Source: Chaunax sp. Z400 (Eukaryota > Chordata > Actinopteri > Lophiiformes > Chaunacidae). Taken from it: a stretch of 64,000 nucleotides of DNA. The notes under the pieces were generated by a model. That model was not told the origin of the DNA and ran no database searches. It saw only the letters and a program-made list of their open reading frames with translations. Position numbers and translations under genes: made by a program. Shown one piece after another: positions 35,711 through 45,842 of the stretch. Position 1 is the stretch's first letter. Every line of letters starts with the position of its first letter. The stretch covers positions 10,087,501 through 10,151,500 of the forward strand of contig CM075201.1 of the NCBI GenBank assembly GCA_037577475.1. Reading direction: 5' to 3'.

Positions 35711-37655
35711 GTTTGCACAACAACAAGCACAACGTATAATCTGTCACGGTGATTTCTTCCGGAGATAAATTGTCCGCCCTACTCTGCCTCTGATTGGCTT
35801 TGTAGGACGATGACGTTTCTTACGTAACCGACGTTTTTAAAAAAATTTTTTTAAAATTAGCTGCAATGATAGGCGCGAATTATATCGATGAATGGCACCT
35901 ACGTGTTAAATTTATGTATTATTGTAGCATCTAATTGTGAACTTTCTTGTGTTATCGTTATAGTACTTAGCAGACACTTTTATCAGAAGTGTGATACAAA
36001 AAGCATTACAATCAAAGAAGTCAGAGGAGGATAGCAATAAAAGGTATGCATTTAGTTAAACAACCAAGTACTGGTGCCGTGGCTACTACTACTATTATTA
36101 TTATTAATAATAAAATAATAATAACAAAACCTGCAGAACTCTATAAAAATAGCATTTTGTGTCAGATGTGGAAGAAACTTCATATCTGTTGAGCTGTTTA
36201 TACTGCTCTTGTGTGATTTAGTTATTGCAAACATCTGATAAATAGTATATTTTTCCAATAAAACTAAAATACAATGGGAATTGAATAATTTTGCTGCCAA
36301 CTGTATATAGGCTACTTAAAGGATTTAAAATGCACCACCGTGTTTATTTGCAAATTGACTTGGGTAGTTTGTGTCATATGAAAATAACAACCTGTATTTT
36401 ATTTGTTAGTAACTTTTAATGATTATCTGAATCTATTCAGTGACAAAAACAAAGAGAACAAAGACAATACCAAAAACATAAACACCATATGAAACAACCT
36501 ACATAGTAAACATTTTACACATCATTCTCCTTCAGAGATTTGACACACATGAGGAATGTGTGGGTGAGTGTTGTCGTGCTGAACATTGCTTGAACCGATG
36601 ACTTGGAGGATGGGAAGAACAGCCAGTTGCAGAATTTCATCCCGATATCCAATATCGAGATAATCAGATATGCTTAATCAGACAATATGTCGATCCTGAT
36701 TCTGGTTCGTATGGTCAACCGGGATACGAGAGGTCTGGTGTTGTTCCTCTGGCGTATGTGCACTCTTGTGGAATGGTGAGCATTCACCATCCTGGTGACT
36801 TATCAAGTGGACAGCCCTGCCTCTAGCATGCCAATCACATGGTCCTGGTTGTGTTGAGAATTATAACAAAAACGCCCCTGCATATATGGTAGATGTGCAA
36901 CCAATTTTGAATCAGACAAAAGGTTTTCTTAAATGGGGCAAAGAAAAATTAGTGTTGTGTTCTTGAATCCACTGACTGTGCATCGTGTACATTTAAACAT
37001 TCTATTGAACTTACAAATAATGGACCAATTTCAAGAGCATCATCCTCAACCTAATAATCCAGCTGCCTTTGATTCACTGCTGTTAAAGTGCCACTGTCTT
37101 CATAAGGGATCACATCATGTTGAATTATCATGAGCAAAAATATCAGTTGGTTTGAAATTTCACCCACTGCAGTCACATGGGGTCGCACCTGGGATTTGAC
37201 TTACTCAGGTCAAATCACATTTATTATTAATCATGTATCTCTGATATGAAAGGATTAAAATCAGTACATTTATTTGTTCAGTCTCTCTCTGGTTGAATTG
37301 GAATCTAGTACCAACAATGTCAGGTTACAGAACATTTTAACATTAGTTGCACCTCCTGTTAATACAGAACTTGGTAGAAGCAGGTTCAGACACTAAGCTG
37401 CAAACAAATGGAATGAGCTTGAAAAACCTAGCAATTTACATTCTCTTATTTCATTAGAACAGCTTTAAAGGTCATACTTGTATATTTGTAACACTTGTTG
37501 TTGTGATAATGTATGTGTGTCTGTCCATCTTTAAATGAAGGATTTTAAAAAACAGGTACACTGAAGATTATTTTGACACTTTCTAAGAAGGCAGTTTATG
37601 GCACAAAACAAAGCGACCACATTTTGACAAAGCAAGATAAAACCTTGGTAAATGT
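35711..37655. other. spacer between sat2 copies A and B
   Basis: It begins with the promoter side of copy A. A 'TTCTTACGTAACCGACGTTT' block near 35817-35836 recurs in copy B (near 40130-40150). Then come a Tc1-derived MITE at 36131-36302 and a segment at about 36530-36870 repeated nearly unchanged at 40850-41170. Sequence from 36.88 kb aligns to 29.9-30.3 kb. The pre-insertion site of the L1 is intact at about 37322-37336. No coding exon is seen. Confidence 0.6.
36131..36302. mobile_element. Tc1-derived MITE, unit A
   Basis: The sequence from 'CTGCAGAACT' to 'TTTTGCTGCCAACT' matches the right-end half of the Tc1-like relic at 3054-4080, including 'AGCATTTTGTGTCA' and the terminal repeat. The left end is absent or replaced by an AAT-rich run. 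Confidence 0.7.
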
Positions 37656-40037
37656 TTAATCTTTAGGTGCTTCATTTGCTAAACTATCCAGGTTTTGTCC
37701 ATGAAAACGTAATAAGTGCCAGCCTTCCCTCTCAGTGAGGTCCTCAGCTCCTTTAGCAGCATAGAATTCTCGAGCAGGAGTATTCCACTCCAAAACAGAC
37801 ATTTCCAGCCGCACACACTGCTTCTTTTTCCCCAGCTGAGAAACCAAAAGTGTTTCTTGGTTAAACTCAGAGGGCAGCTGATCTCACACAAAGAACCTTC
37901 ACTTCAGAAACTGTGTTTTAGTCATCAACGAAAACATCCTTACCTCAGCGACTTTGCTCAGCAAACCTTTGCCAATGCCATTTCCTGAAAAGGAAATCAA
38001 TACAAAAACACAAGACTGAAAATATTTTCACTCGGGGACCAAATGTTTTCAGGAAGAGGAAACATTATGAAATTAAAATTCGCTAAGAAAACACACTTAA
38101 ATTCTGCTAATAGTTTTTCAGGCTCAACATATATTTTACCTCTGAATTCTTGCATCACAAACAGGTCTTCCAAATGTATTACACGTCCTTTCCATGTGCT
38201 GTAATTGTAAAAGTAAAGGGCGTATCCAACAACTGTATATCCTACAAACAAAAATGAAACAAGCAAAAAGACGAGAAGAAGAGCAAAAAAATAAGAATTA
38301 GGTCAAATTTGGATGAATAAGTGTTCTTGTGTCTTGCATAAAAAATAGAGAATTCATTTAAAATCTGTGGTGATCTGTGTGGGCTTTCATACACTCACCA
38401 ATAAACTGTGACTTAAATACTATGAACATGTCTATGCATTAATGTGACAGACTGTAGAGGAATTTTAATCTGTTCTAAAGGTGCTATTCTTTGAACAGCA
38501 GTAGAAACGTTTGCGTTACTCTGAAAAGGAATAAATAAACAACATCTGATTTTATTGATCCTACATATCTGAACAGCGAAATCACCTTTAATATCTGTGT
38601 AAGATTCTGACAAGTTCAAACTTCTCTGACAAGTTAGACTACAACAGAAAGGCCTCGATCGTCACTTTACCTTCTTTAGATTTATGCTCCTCAGGTACTT
38701 CTGCGACGAGGCATTCAAAGAGGGGAATCTGGCTGAAACCGTCACGCTCCAGTTCTATTAAGTAAAACCAGACAGATAACTTGTCTACTTATAAACAATT
38801 CATCATTCCATTAGAAGTAATATTAGTATTCATCACCACCCAAGTGACAGACACTTCAAGAATACTTCAATTTTTAAAGAATGTTTTTCACGATAACAGG
38901 TCCAAGCAAATAATAATTCATTAGGCATGAAATATGTGTTTAAGATGTTATATCACTCCAGCTGTGAACCATACCCTACTGTACATCTAATGAGATTACA
39001 TCAAAATCTGCACATTTTATTCCAAATTAATTCTTTCCTACCTCATAAAACTTCACAAGGTCATGTCTTAGATGTTTCTTCTTTTCTCGTTTACTGGTGC
39101 ATTGCATTTCCATATGACAAACACCATCATCTCTTCACATTGTCTTCATTTAGCTTAAATTTCGGTTATCCATGTACTCGCGCTGCGCAGCCTCATTGTG
39201 ATACTTTGTTCAGGCTGGCTGTTGTAATTATGCTCTCTGTTGCTTTTTAAACACACACACAGCACTCAAGCAACTTACAACCTTTGGTACAGCTGTAAGG
39301 GAGGTTATTTATATTAACAGTCATTCAAAACTGATTACAGTTAATCATTACTGCACTTCTGTTAATATTTACAGTGCTCATTGTAGCTTCAGACAAAAAT
39401 ATGCAAATCCAGAGAGTCACGTCTATTGACTGCCATGTTGGTACTATAGACCCTTTTGATAGTAAACAGTGATCATGCAGCAGCAGAAAAACACTGGGGT
39501 AAATGTTAGTATTAATAATGGTGAAGAACCCATTTATCTAAGGCAGTTTCTGTGGGTTATAATGTGGCTGTGATTATTGCTAATGGCAGGTTCACTTGTG
39601 GCAATTAGCTGTGCCACTTATCTGTCGGACAAACACATGAGAAAACAACAATAGGCCTACCGTATTTTTTAGCTAGATCGAAAATACGCATTTATGTTTC
39701 CTTCAGTCTCAGTTGTTAGAGTTTAATACTGTAAAGTAGTAATGGCATGGAGGTTGGTGCAAGCTTTCAATTCCTTTTTTCAATGTTGCATTTTTTTTTA
39801 ATCACTAAGTGCAAAATTACCTTTGTGAGAGATCTTCACTTGGTCGGCCATGTTTTCAAAAATAGCCAATTCCTGTGATTTAGAAAGTTATGTGTGAATA
39901 TGTAGACAGTTATTCGACAAATAATGTAATAATGTCATGTAATAATCTATCACAACACAACACAACACTCTCACCATTATCATTCTGTGTATTTCTTTGC
40001 AGTCCTCTTTAGTAGCAGTCCGTATTTTGAAATTCAT
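37656..40037 (-). CDS. sat2: diamine/thialysine N-acetyltransferase, tandem copy B
   Basis: Six exons: 40037-39975, 39872-39821, 38754-38671, 38241-38140, 37984-37944, 37835-37656. Sizes equal those of copy A (63, 52, 84, 102, 41, 180 nt), giving 173 aa. This is the most canonical of the three. Exon 2 reads ELAIFENMADQVKIS, as expected for the family, and exon 6 keeps VLEWN. RGNGIG and Tyr139 are present. Intron 2 is about 1.07 kb and free of the copy A LINE fragment. The same 'ACGTAACCGACG' block lies upstream. Its sequence is almost identical to copy A over exons 5-6. The SAT1/SAT2 choice rests on the C-terminal block (LTEREGWH). Confidence 0.9.
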
Positions 40038-41328
40038 GTTTTCGGCAACAAGCAAAATGTTAATTAATTCTTCCGGAGAGAAAATACCCGCCCTTCTCTG
40101 CCTCTGATTGGCTTTGTAGGACGATGACGTTTCTTACGTAACCGACGTTTTAAAAAAAATATTTTTAAATTAGCTGCACTGATAGGCGCGAGTTATATCG
40201 ATGAATGGCACCTAGGTGTTAAATTTATGTATTATTGTAGCATCTAATTGTGAACGTCCTTGTGTTATCGTTATAGTACTTAGCAGACACTTTTATCAGA
40301 AGTGAGATACAAAAAGCATTACAATCAAAGAAGTCAGAGGAAGATAGCAATAAAAAGTATGCATTTAGTTAAACAACCAAGTACTGCTGCTGTGGCTACT
40401 ATTATTATTAATAATAAAATAATAATAATAACAAAACCTGCAGAACTCTATAAAAATAGCATTTTGTGTCAGATGTGGAAGAAACTTCATATCTGTTGAG
40501 CTGTTTATACTGCTCTTGTGTGATTTAGTTATTGCAAACATCTGATAAATAGTATATTTTTCCAATAAAACTAAAATACAATGGGAGTTGAATAATTTTG
40601 CTTCCAACTGTATATAGGCTACCTAAAGGATTTAAAATGCACCACCGTGTTTATTTGCAAATTGACTTGGGTAGTTTGTGTCATATGAAAATAACAACCT
40701 GTATTTTATTTGTTAGTAACTTTTAATGATTATCTGAATCTATTCAATGACAAAAACAAAGAGAACAAAGACAATACCAAAAACATAAACACCATATGAA
40801 ACAACCTACATAGTAAACAACATTTTACACATCATTCTCCTTCAGAGATTGGACACACATGAGGAATGCGTGGGTGAGTGTTGTCGTGCTGAACATTGCT
40901 TGAACCGATGACTTGGAGGACGGGAAGAACAGCCAGTTGCAGAATTTCATCCCGATATCCAATATCGAGATAATCAGATATGCTTAATCAGACAATATGT
41001 CGATCCTGATTCTGGTTCGTATGGTCAACCGGGATACGAGAGGTCTGGTGTTGTTCCTCTGGCGTATGTGCACTCTTGTGGAATGGTGAGCATTCACCAT
41101 CCTGGTGACTTATCAAGTGGACAGCCCTGCCTCTAGCATGCCAATCACATGGTCCTGGTTGTGTTGTCAATGAGTAAACCTCATATGTTGAGAACTATAA
41201 CAAAAACGCCCCTGCATATATGGTAGATGTGCAACCAATTTTGAATCAGACAAAAGGTTTTCTTAAATGGGGCAAAGAAAAATTAGTGACCACATTTTGA
41301 CAAAGCAAGATAATTCCTTGGTAAATGT
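40038..41328. other. spacer between sat2 copies B and C
   Basis: It repeats the A-B spacer (promoter block, MITE, the 40850-41170 segment) but is cut short. At about 41288 the text jumps from 'GGGGCAAAGAAAAATTAGTG' straight to 'ACCACATTTTGACAAAGC', skipping about 650 bp present in the A-B spacer at about 36.96-37.61 kb. No exon is seen. Confidence 0.6.
40438..40609. mobile_element. Tc1-derived MITE, unit B
   Basis: Nearly identical to 36131-36302 and duplicated with the unit, so it predates the tandem duplication. It ends with TTTTGCTTCCAACT. Confidence 0.7.
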
Positions 41329-42888
41329 TTAATCTTTAGGTGCTTCATTTGCTAAACTATCCAGGTTTTGTCCATGAAAACGTAATAAGTGCCAGCCTTC
41401 CCTCTCAGTGAGGTCCTCAGCTCCTTTAGCAGCATAGAATTCTCGAGCAGGAGTATTCCACTCCAAAACAGACATTTCCAGCCGCACACACTGCTTCTTT
41501 TTCCCCAGCTGAGAAACCAAAAGTGTTTCTTGGTTAAACTCAGAGGGCAGCTGATCTCACACAAAGAACCTTCACTTCAGAAACTGTGTTTTAGTCATCA
41601 ACGAAAACATCCTTACCTCAGCGACTTTGCTCAGCAAACCTTTGCCAATGCCATTTCCTGAAAAGGAAATCAATAGAAAAACACAAGACTGAAAATATTT
41701 TCACTTGGGGACCAAATGTTTTCAGGAAGAGGAAACATTATGAAATTAAAATTCGCTAAGAAAACACACTTAAATTCTGCTAATAGTTTTTCAGGCTCAA
41801 CATATATTTTACCTCTGAATTCTTGCATCACAAACAGGTCTTCCAAATGTATTACACGTCCTTTCAATGTACTGTAAGTGTAAAGGTAAAGGGCGTATCC
41901 AACAAACAAAAATGAAACAAGCAAAAAGACGAGAAGAAGAGCAAAAAATAAGAATTTGGTCAAATTTGGATGAATAAGTGTTCTTGTGTCTTGAATAAAA
42001 AATAGAGAATAAATTTAAAGTCTGTGGTGATCTGTGTGGGCTTTCATACACTCACCAATAAACTGTGACTTAAATACTATGAACATGTCCATGCATTAAT
42101 GTGACAGACTGTAGAGGAATTTTAATCTGTTCTAAAGGTGCTATTCTTTGAACAGCAGTAGTAACGTTTGCGTTACTCTGAAAAGGAATAAATAAACATC
42201 TGATTTTATTGATCCTACATATCTGAACAGCGAAATCACCTTTAATATCTGTGTAAGATTCTGACAAGTTCAAACTTCTCTGACAAGGAAGACTACAACA
42301 GAAAGGCCTCGATCGTCACTTTACCTTCTTTAGATTTATGCTCCTCAGGTACTTCTGCGACGAGGCATTCAAAGAGGGGAATCTGGCTGAAACCTCCAGT
42401 TCTATTAAATAAAACGAAACAGATAACTTGTCTACTTATAAACAATTCATCATTCCATTAGAAGTAATATTAGTATTCATCACCATTTATTCCAAATTAA
42501 TTCTTTCCTACCTCATAAAACTTCACAAGGTCATGTCTTAGATGTTTCTTCTTTTCTCGTTTACTGGTGCATTGCATTTCCATCTGACAAACACCATCAT
42601 CTCTTCACATTGTCTTCATTTAGCTTAAATTTCGGTTATCCATGTACTCACGCTGCGCAGCCTCATTGTGATACTTTGTTCAGGCTGGCTGTTGTTATTA
42701 TGCTCTCTGTTGCTTTTTAAACACACACACAGCACTCAAGCAACTTACGACCTTTGGTACAGCTGTAAGGGAGGTTATTTATATTAACAGTCATTGAAAA
42801 CTGATTACAGTTAATTATTACTGCACTTCTGTTAATATTTGCAGTGCTCATTGTAGCTTCAGACGTAAAGATGCAAATCCAGAGTCAA

Positions 42889-43566
42889 TACATTGTACTG
42901 AGTATTATTGTATGTGACAAAATAAAGCTTCTTCTCACTCACACACCCTTAGGAGCAAAGAGCTACTATGAAAAGTGCTAGCCCAAACGTTGGGAGTAGG
43001 ACTACATCATATTGGAAAAGACAAATTCCAGGGATCTTCACCAGATAACTTAGCTGCATTTTAAATGAATCATGTTGGGACTTTTCTGTAGCAGATTTGA
43101 CAAATTTAAGTGAAGCAGGCTGACAGTCATGTCTAATAATACTAATAAAAATACCTCAGTCAAACCAAACAAAGCAATTAGTGATGACATTTATAGGCCT
43201 ACATCACCAAATACCAGCATTGCAAATGCCAATAAACATGTGAACTTGAATCAGTTTCTAATAAGTGTATTATTATGTGCAATAGAGTGGCAAGCAGCAA
43301 AAACTTGTCGTGTGATGTGTTTAAGTCAGTTTGCCCTTCTTGACATTACTCATCTTGCAACATGACTATTTCACATGCGCATGTCGATGCTGAAATTATT
43401 TATTGTGTAGCTGCAACTGGAGGACTGATTAAAACGCAAACTCTTTGACAAATGGACGATGGCCAAGCAGGAACTGACCGCTACCATATCTGAAAATATT
43501 CACCAGGGGCTCTGATCCTCTGCTATAAATGATTCAACACTACTACAACTCACTTCTGCTCCTGTT
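42889..43566. repeat. insertion flanked by about 90-bp direct repeats in intron 2 of sat2 copy C
   Basis: A segment of about 90 bp starting near 42797 ('GAAAACTGATTACAGTTAAT') recurs starting near 43570. Copy B has only one such segment, at about 39328-39420. The roughly 680 bp between the two is unique to copy C. The direct repeats are too long for an ordinary target-site duplication, so a duplication or template-switch event is likelier. The inserted sequence is not recognised. Confidence 0.6.
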
Positions 43567-43739
43567 TAGAAAACTGATTACAGTTAATTATTACTGCACT
43601 TCTGTTAATATTTGCAGTGCTCATTGTAGCTTCAGACATAAAGATGCAAATCCAGAGTCACGTCTATTGACTGCCATGTTGGTACTATAGACCCTTTTGA
43701 TCGTAAACAGTGATCATGCAGCAGCAGAAAAACACTGGG

Positions 43740-43784
43740 GTAAGATAAGATAAGATAAGATATCCCTTTATTAGTCCCACAGTA
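43740..43784 (-). mobile_element. 45-bp LINE 3'-tail micro-insertion in copy C
   Basis: Copy B reads 'CACTGGGGTAAATGTTAG' without interruption (about 39492). Copy C has about 45 extra bases: GATAA repeated four times, then 'TATCCCTTTATTAGTCCCAC'. On the minus strand this is an AATAAAGG-type LINE 3' end with a TTATC tail, so it is an extremely 5'-truncated copy. Confidence 0.65.
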
Positions 43785-44575
43785 AATGTTAGTATTAATA
43801 ATGGTGAAGAACCCATTTATCTAAGGCAGTTTCTGTGGGATATAATGTGGCTGTGATTAATTAGCCGTGCCACTTATCTATAGGACAAACACATGAGAAA
43901 ACAACAATAGGCCTACTGTATTTTAGAAAATATTTCTGTCAGAAAATGTTATTTTAGCTAGATTGAAAATACGCATTTATGTTTCCTTCAGTCTCAGTTG
44001 TTAAGAGTTTAATACTGTAAAGTAGTAATGGCATGGAGGTTGGTGCAAGCTTTCAATTCCTTTTTTTAATGTTGCATTTTTTTAATCACTTAGTGCAAAA
44101 TTACCTGTGAGAGAGATCTTCACTTCACATGTTTAAACGAAGGGCCCATTCCTGTGAGTTAGAAAGTTGTGTGTAAGTAGACAGTCATTCGACTAATAAA
44201 GTAATTTAACATCATGTCATGTCATGTAAGTATTTATCACAACATAACGTTAAGGATAGATAAAACTCTCACCATTGTCATTCTGTGTATTTCTTTGCAG
44301 TCCTCTTTAGTAGCAGTCCGTATTTTGAAATTCATGTTTGCGGCAACAACAAGCACAATATTAAATCTGTCAGTCAACACTGAAGACTGTCTGATTTCTT
44401 CCGGAGAGAAATGACCCGCCCTACTCTGCCTCTGATTGGCTTTCTTAGGTAGTCATTGTATTATGCGTGATTTAGATTAGGATATCAATAAAAAGTATGA
44501 ATTTAAAGTTAAATAACCAATTACCGCTGCTGTTGATACTACTACTACTAATAATAATAATAATAACAACAACAA

Positions 44576-44741
44576 CTGCAGTACTTAATAAAAGTAGTAT
44601 TTTGTGTTAGATGTGAAAAAAACCCTGTTATATTGAGCTGTCTATACTGTTCTTGTGTGATTTGGTTTTTGCAAACACCTGAAAAATACTGTTTTCCCAA
44701 TAAATCTATATAATGGGAGGTGAATAATTTTGCTTCCAACT
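44576..44741. mobile_element. Tc1-derived MITE, unit C
   Basis: A more diverged version of the MITE at 36131-36302 and 40438-40609, preceded by an ACT/AAT run and ending TTTTGCTTCCAACT. Confidence 0.65.
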
Positions 44742-44939
44742 ATATACAGGCTACTTTAAGGATTTAAAATGCATAATAGTGTTTATTTGCAAATTTACTT
44801 ACTAGTTTGTGTTGTATGAAAATAACAACCTGTATTTTGCTGGTTATAAAATTTAAATGATTATTGAATTTATTTAGAAACAAAAACAGCAACCCATATG
44901 CAGCAAGCTGCGACACACTGTGTTCTGACACCTTTCTAT

Positions 44940-45350
44940 CAGAACCAGCATCAACTTTTTCAGCAGTTTGTGACAGCTCTTCCGTGGGATCAGCGCCAGC
45001 TCCCCAATGAGCCTTGGGCACCCATGACCCTGTCGCCGCTTCACCGGTTGTCCTTCCTCATATCACTTTTGTTAGGTTCTAACCCCTTCAGACCGGGAAC
45101 ACTCATCAAGACCTGCTGTTTTGGAGATGATCTGACCCAGTTACCGGGCAGGCGCAATTTGGCCCTTGTCAAATTCACTCAGATCCTTACGCTGGCCCAA
45201 TTTTCTGCTTCGAACACGTCAACATCGAAGCCAAAATGTTCACTTGCTGCTTAATATATCCCACCCACTGACAGGTGCCATTGTAACAAGTTAATCCATG
45301 TTTTTCACTTCAACTGTCAGTGGTTATAATATTATGGCTGATCGGTGTAT
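44940..45350. repeat. dispersed teleost repeat
   Basis: I recognise phrases such as 'GAGCCTTGGGCACCCATGAC', 'CCACCCACTGACAGGTGCCA' and 'TATGGCTGATCGGTGTATG' from many fish genomes. I cannot name the family safely. The 118-aa open frame at 44898-45254 is part of this repeat and is not a gene. Confidence 0.6.
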
Positions 45351-45842
45351 GTTTACATACATATACATACATTCATTTTTTTGTTTGAGACAGGTTTCAA
45401 CTGTTTCATGATGTGATGACACCAAACCACTTGCAGAGAATAATGTAGCTGCAAAACGTTTGAGCAGGTATTGAAGATATTTTGATGTTCAGACATTTTG
45501 TGTTGTCAACGCTAAAACTAACAAATTTCATAACATTTTAAAAAACAAAAACACTAAGATAAAAGATTTCATACAAAATCTGATTTATTTTAGAGTAAAA
45601 AAGAACATGAATTCAATTTGAATATATGCTGAAACATTACAGATCTCACGGATGGACCTCAGTATTTATTGGGCATCAACATATTTACAATGCCATGTTT
45701 GTTCTTTATCAGTCAAGAGTTCAGACATTTCCCTTCATACCACTCCAGCGTTGACCCCTTCCAAGTTCAGCCCAAACACAGACCCTTGCGTGTTCAGCTG
45801 CACCACCATGGTAAAAAAAAAACTCCACTACCTATAAAAGTC
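45351..45842 (-). other. taf6: taf6 3' flank / 3' UTR
   Basis: Sequence downstream of the taf6 stop. No other exon is visible. The extent of the 3' UTR is not determined. Confidence 0.45.

Larger units (their letters stand above)
41329..44335 (-). pseudogene. sat2: broken diamine/thialysine N-acetyltransferase, tandem copy C
   Basis: All six exon relics are present: 44335-44273, 44151-44105, 42401-42325, about 41906-41813, 41657-41617, 41508-41329. Exon 2 is 47 nt instead of 52 and reads into a TGA after EWALRLNM. Exon 3 lacks 7 nt (77 instead of 84), a frameshift. Exon 4 has lost 15 nt spanning its 5' boundary, including the AG acceptor present in copies A and B. Exons 1, 5 and 6 remain open. 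The original protein cannot be made, so I call it a pseudogene. A transcript or a short C-terminal product is not excluded. Intron 2 has grown to 1.7 kb through insertions. Confidence 0.87.
29820..44790. repeat. three-unit tandem segmental duplication carrying sat2
   Basis: Three units each contain a six-exon acetyltransferase gene in the same minus orientation, with shared flanks. Unit breakpoints lie roughly at 36.33 and 40.64 kb, where 'GGATTTAAAATGCACCACCG' recurs; a diverged form is at 44.76 kb. Units differ by insertions and deletions. Unit A carries an L1 at 30524-32833 and a LINE fragment near 34.34 kb. Unit C lacks about 650 bp that unit B has at about 36.96-37.61 kb. Identity over the exon 5-6 region is very high by eye, suggesting recent duplication or gene conversion. 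Confidence 0.88.

Noticed and set aside
38927..39250. 107-aa frame in sat2 copy B intron 2
   Set aside because: No family match, and the equivalent stretch in copy C has a different context and no matching upstream start; intronic.
44898..45254. 118-aa frame downstream of the sat2 array
   Set aside because: Part of a dispersed fish repeat, not a gene.
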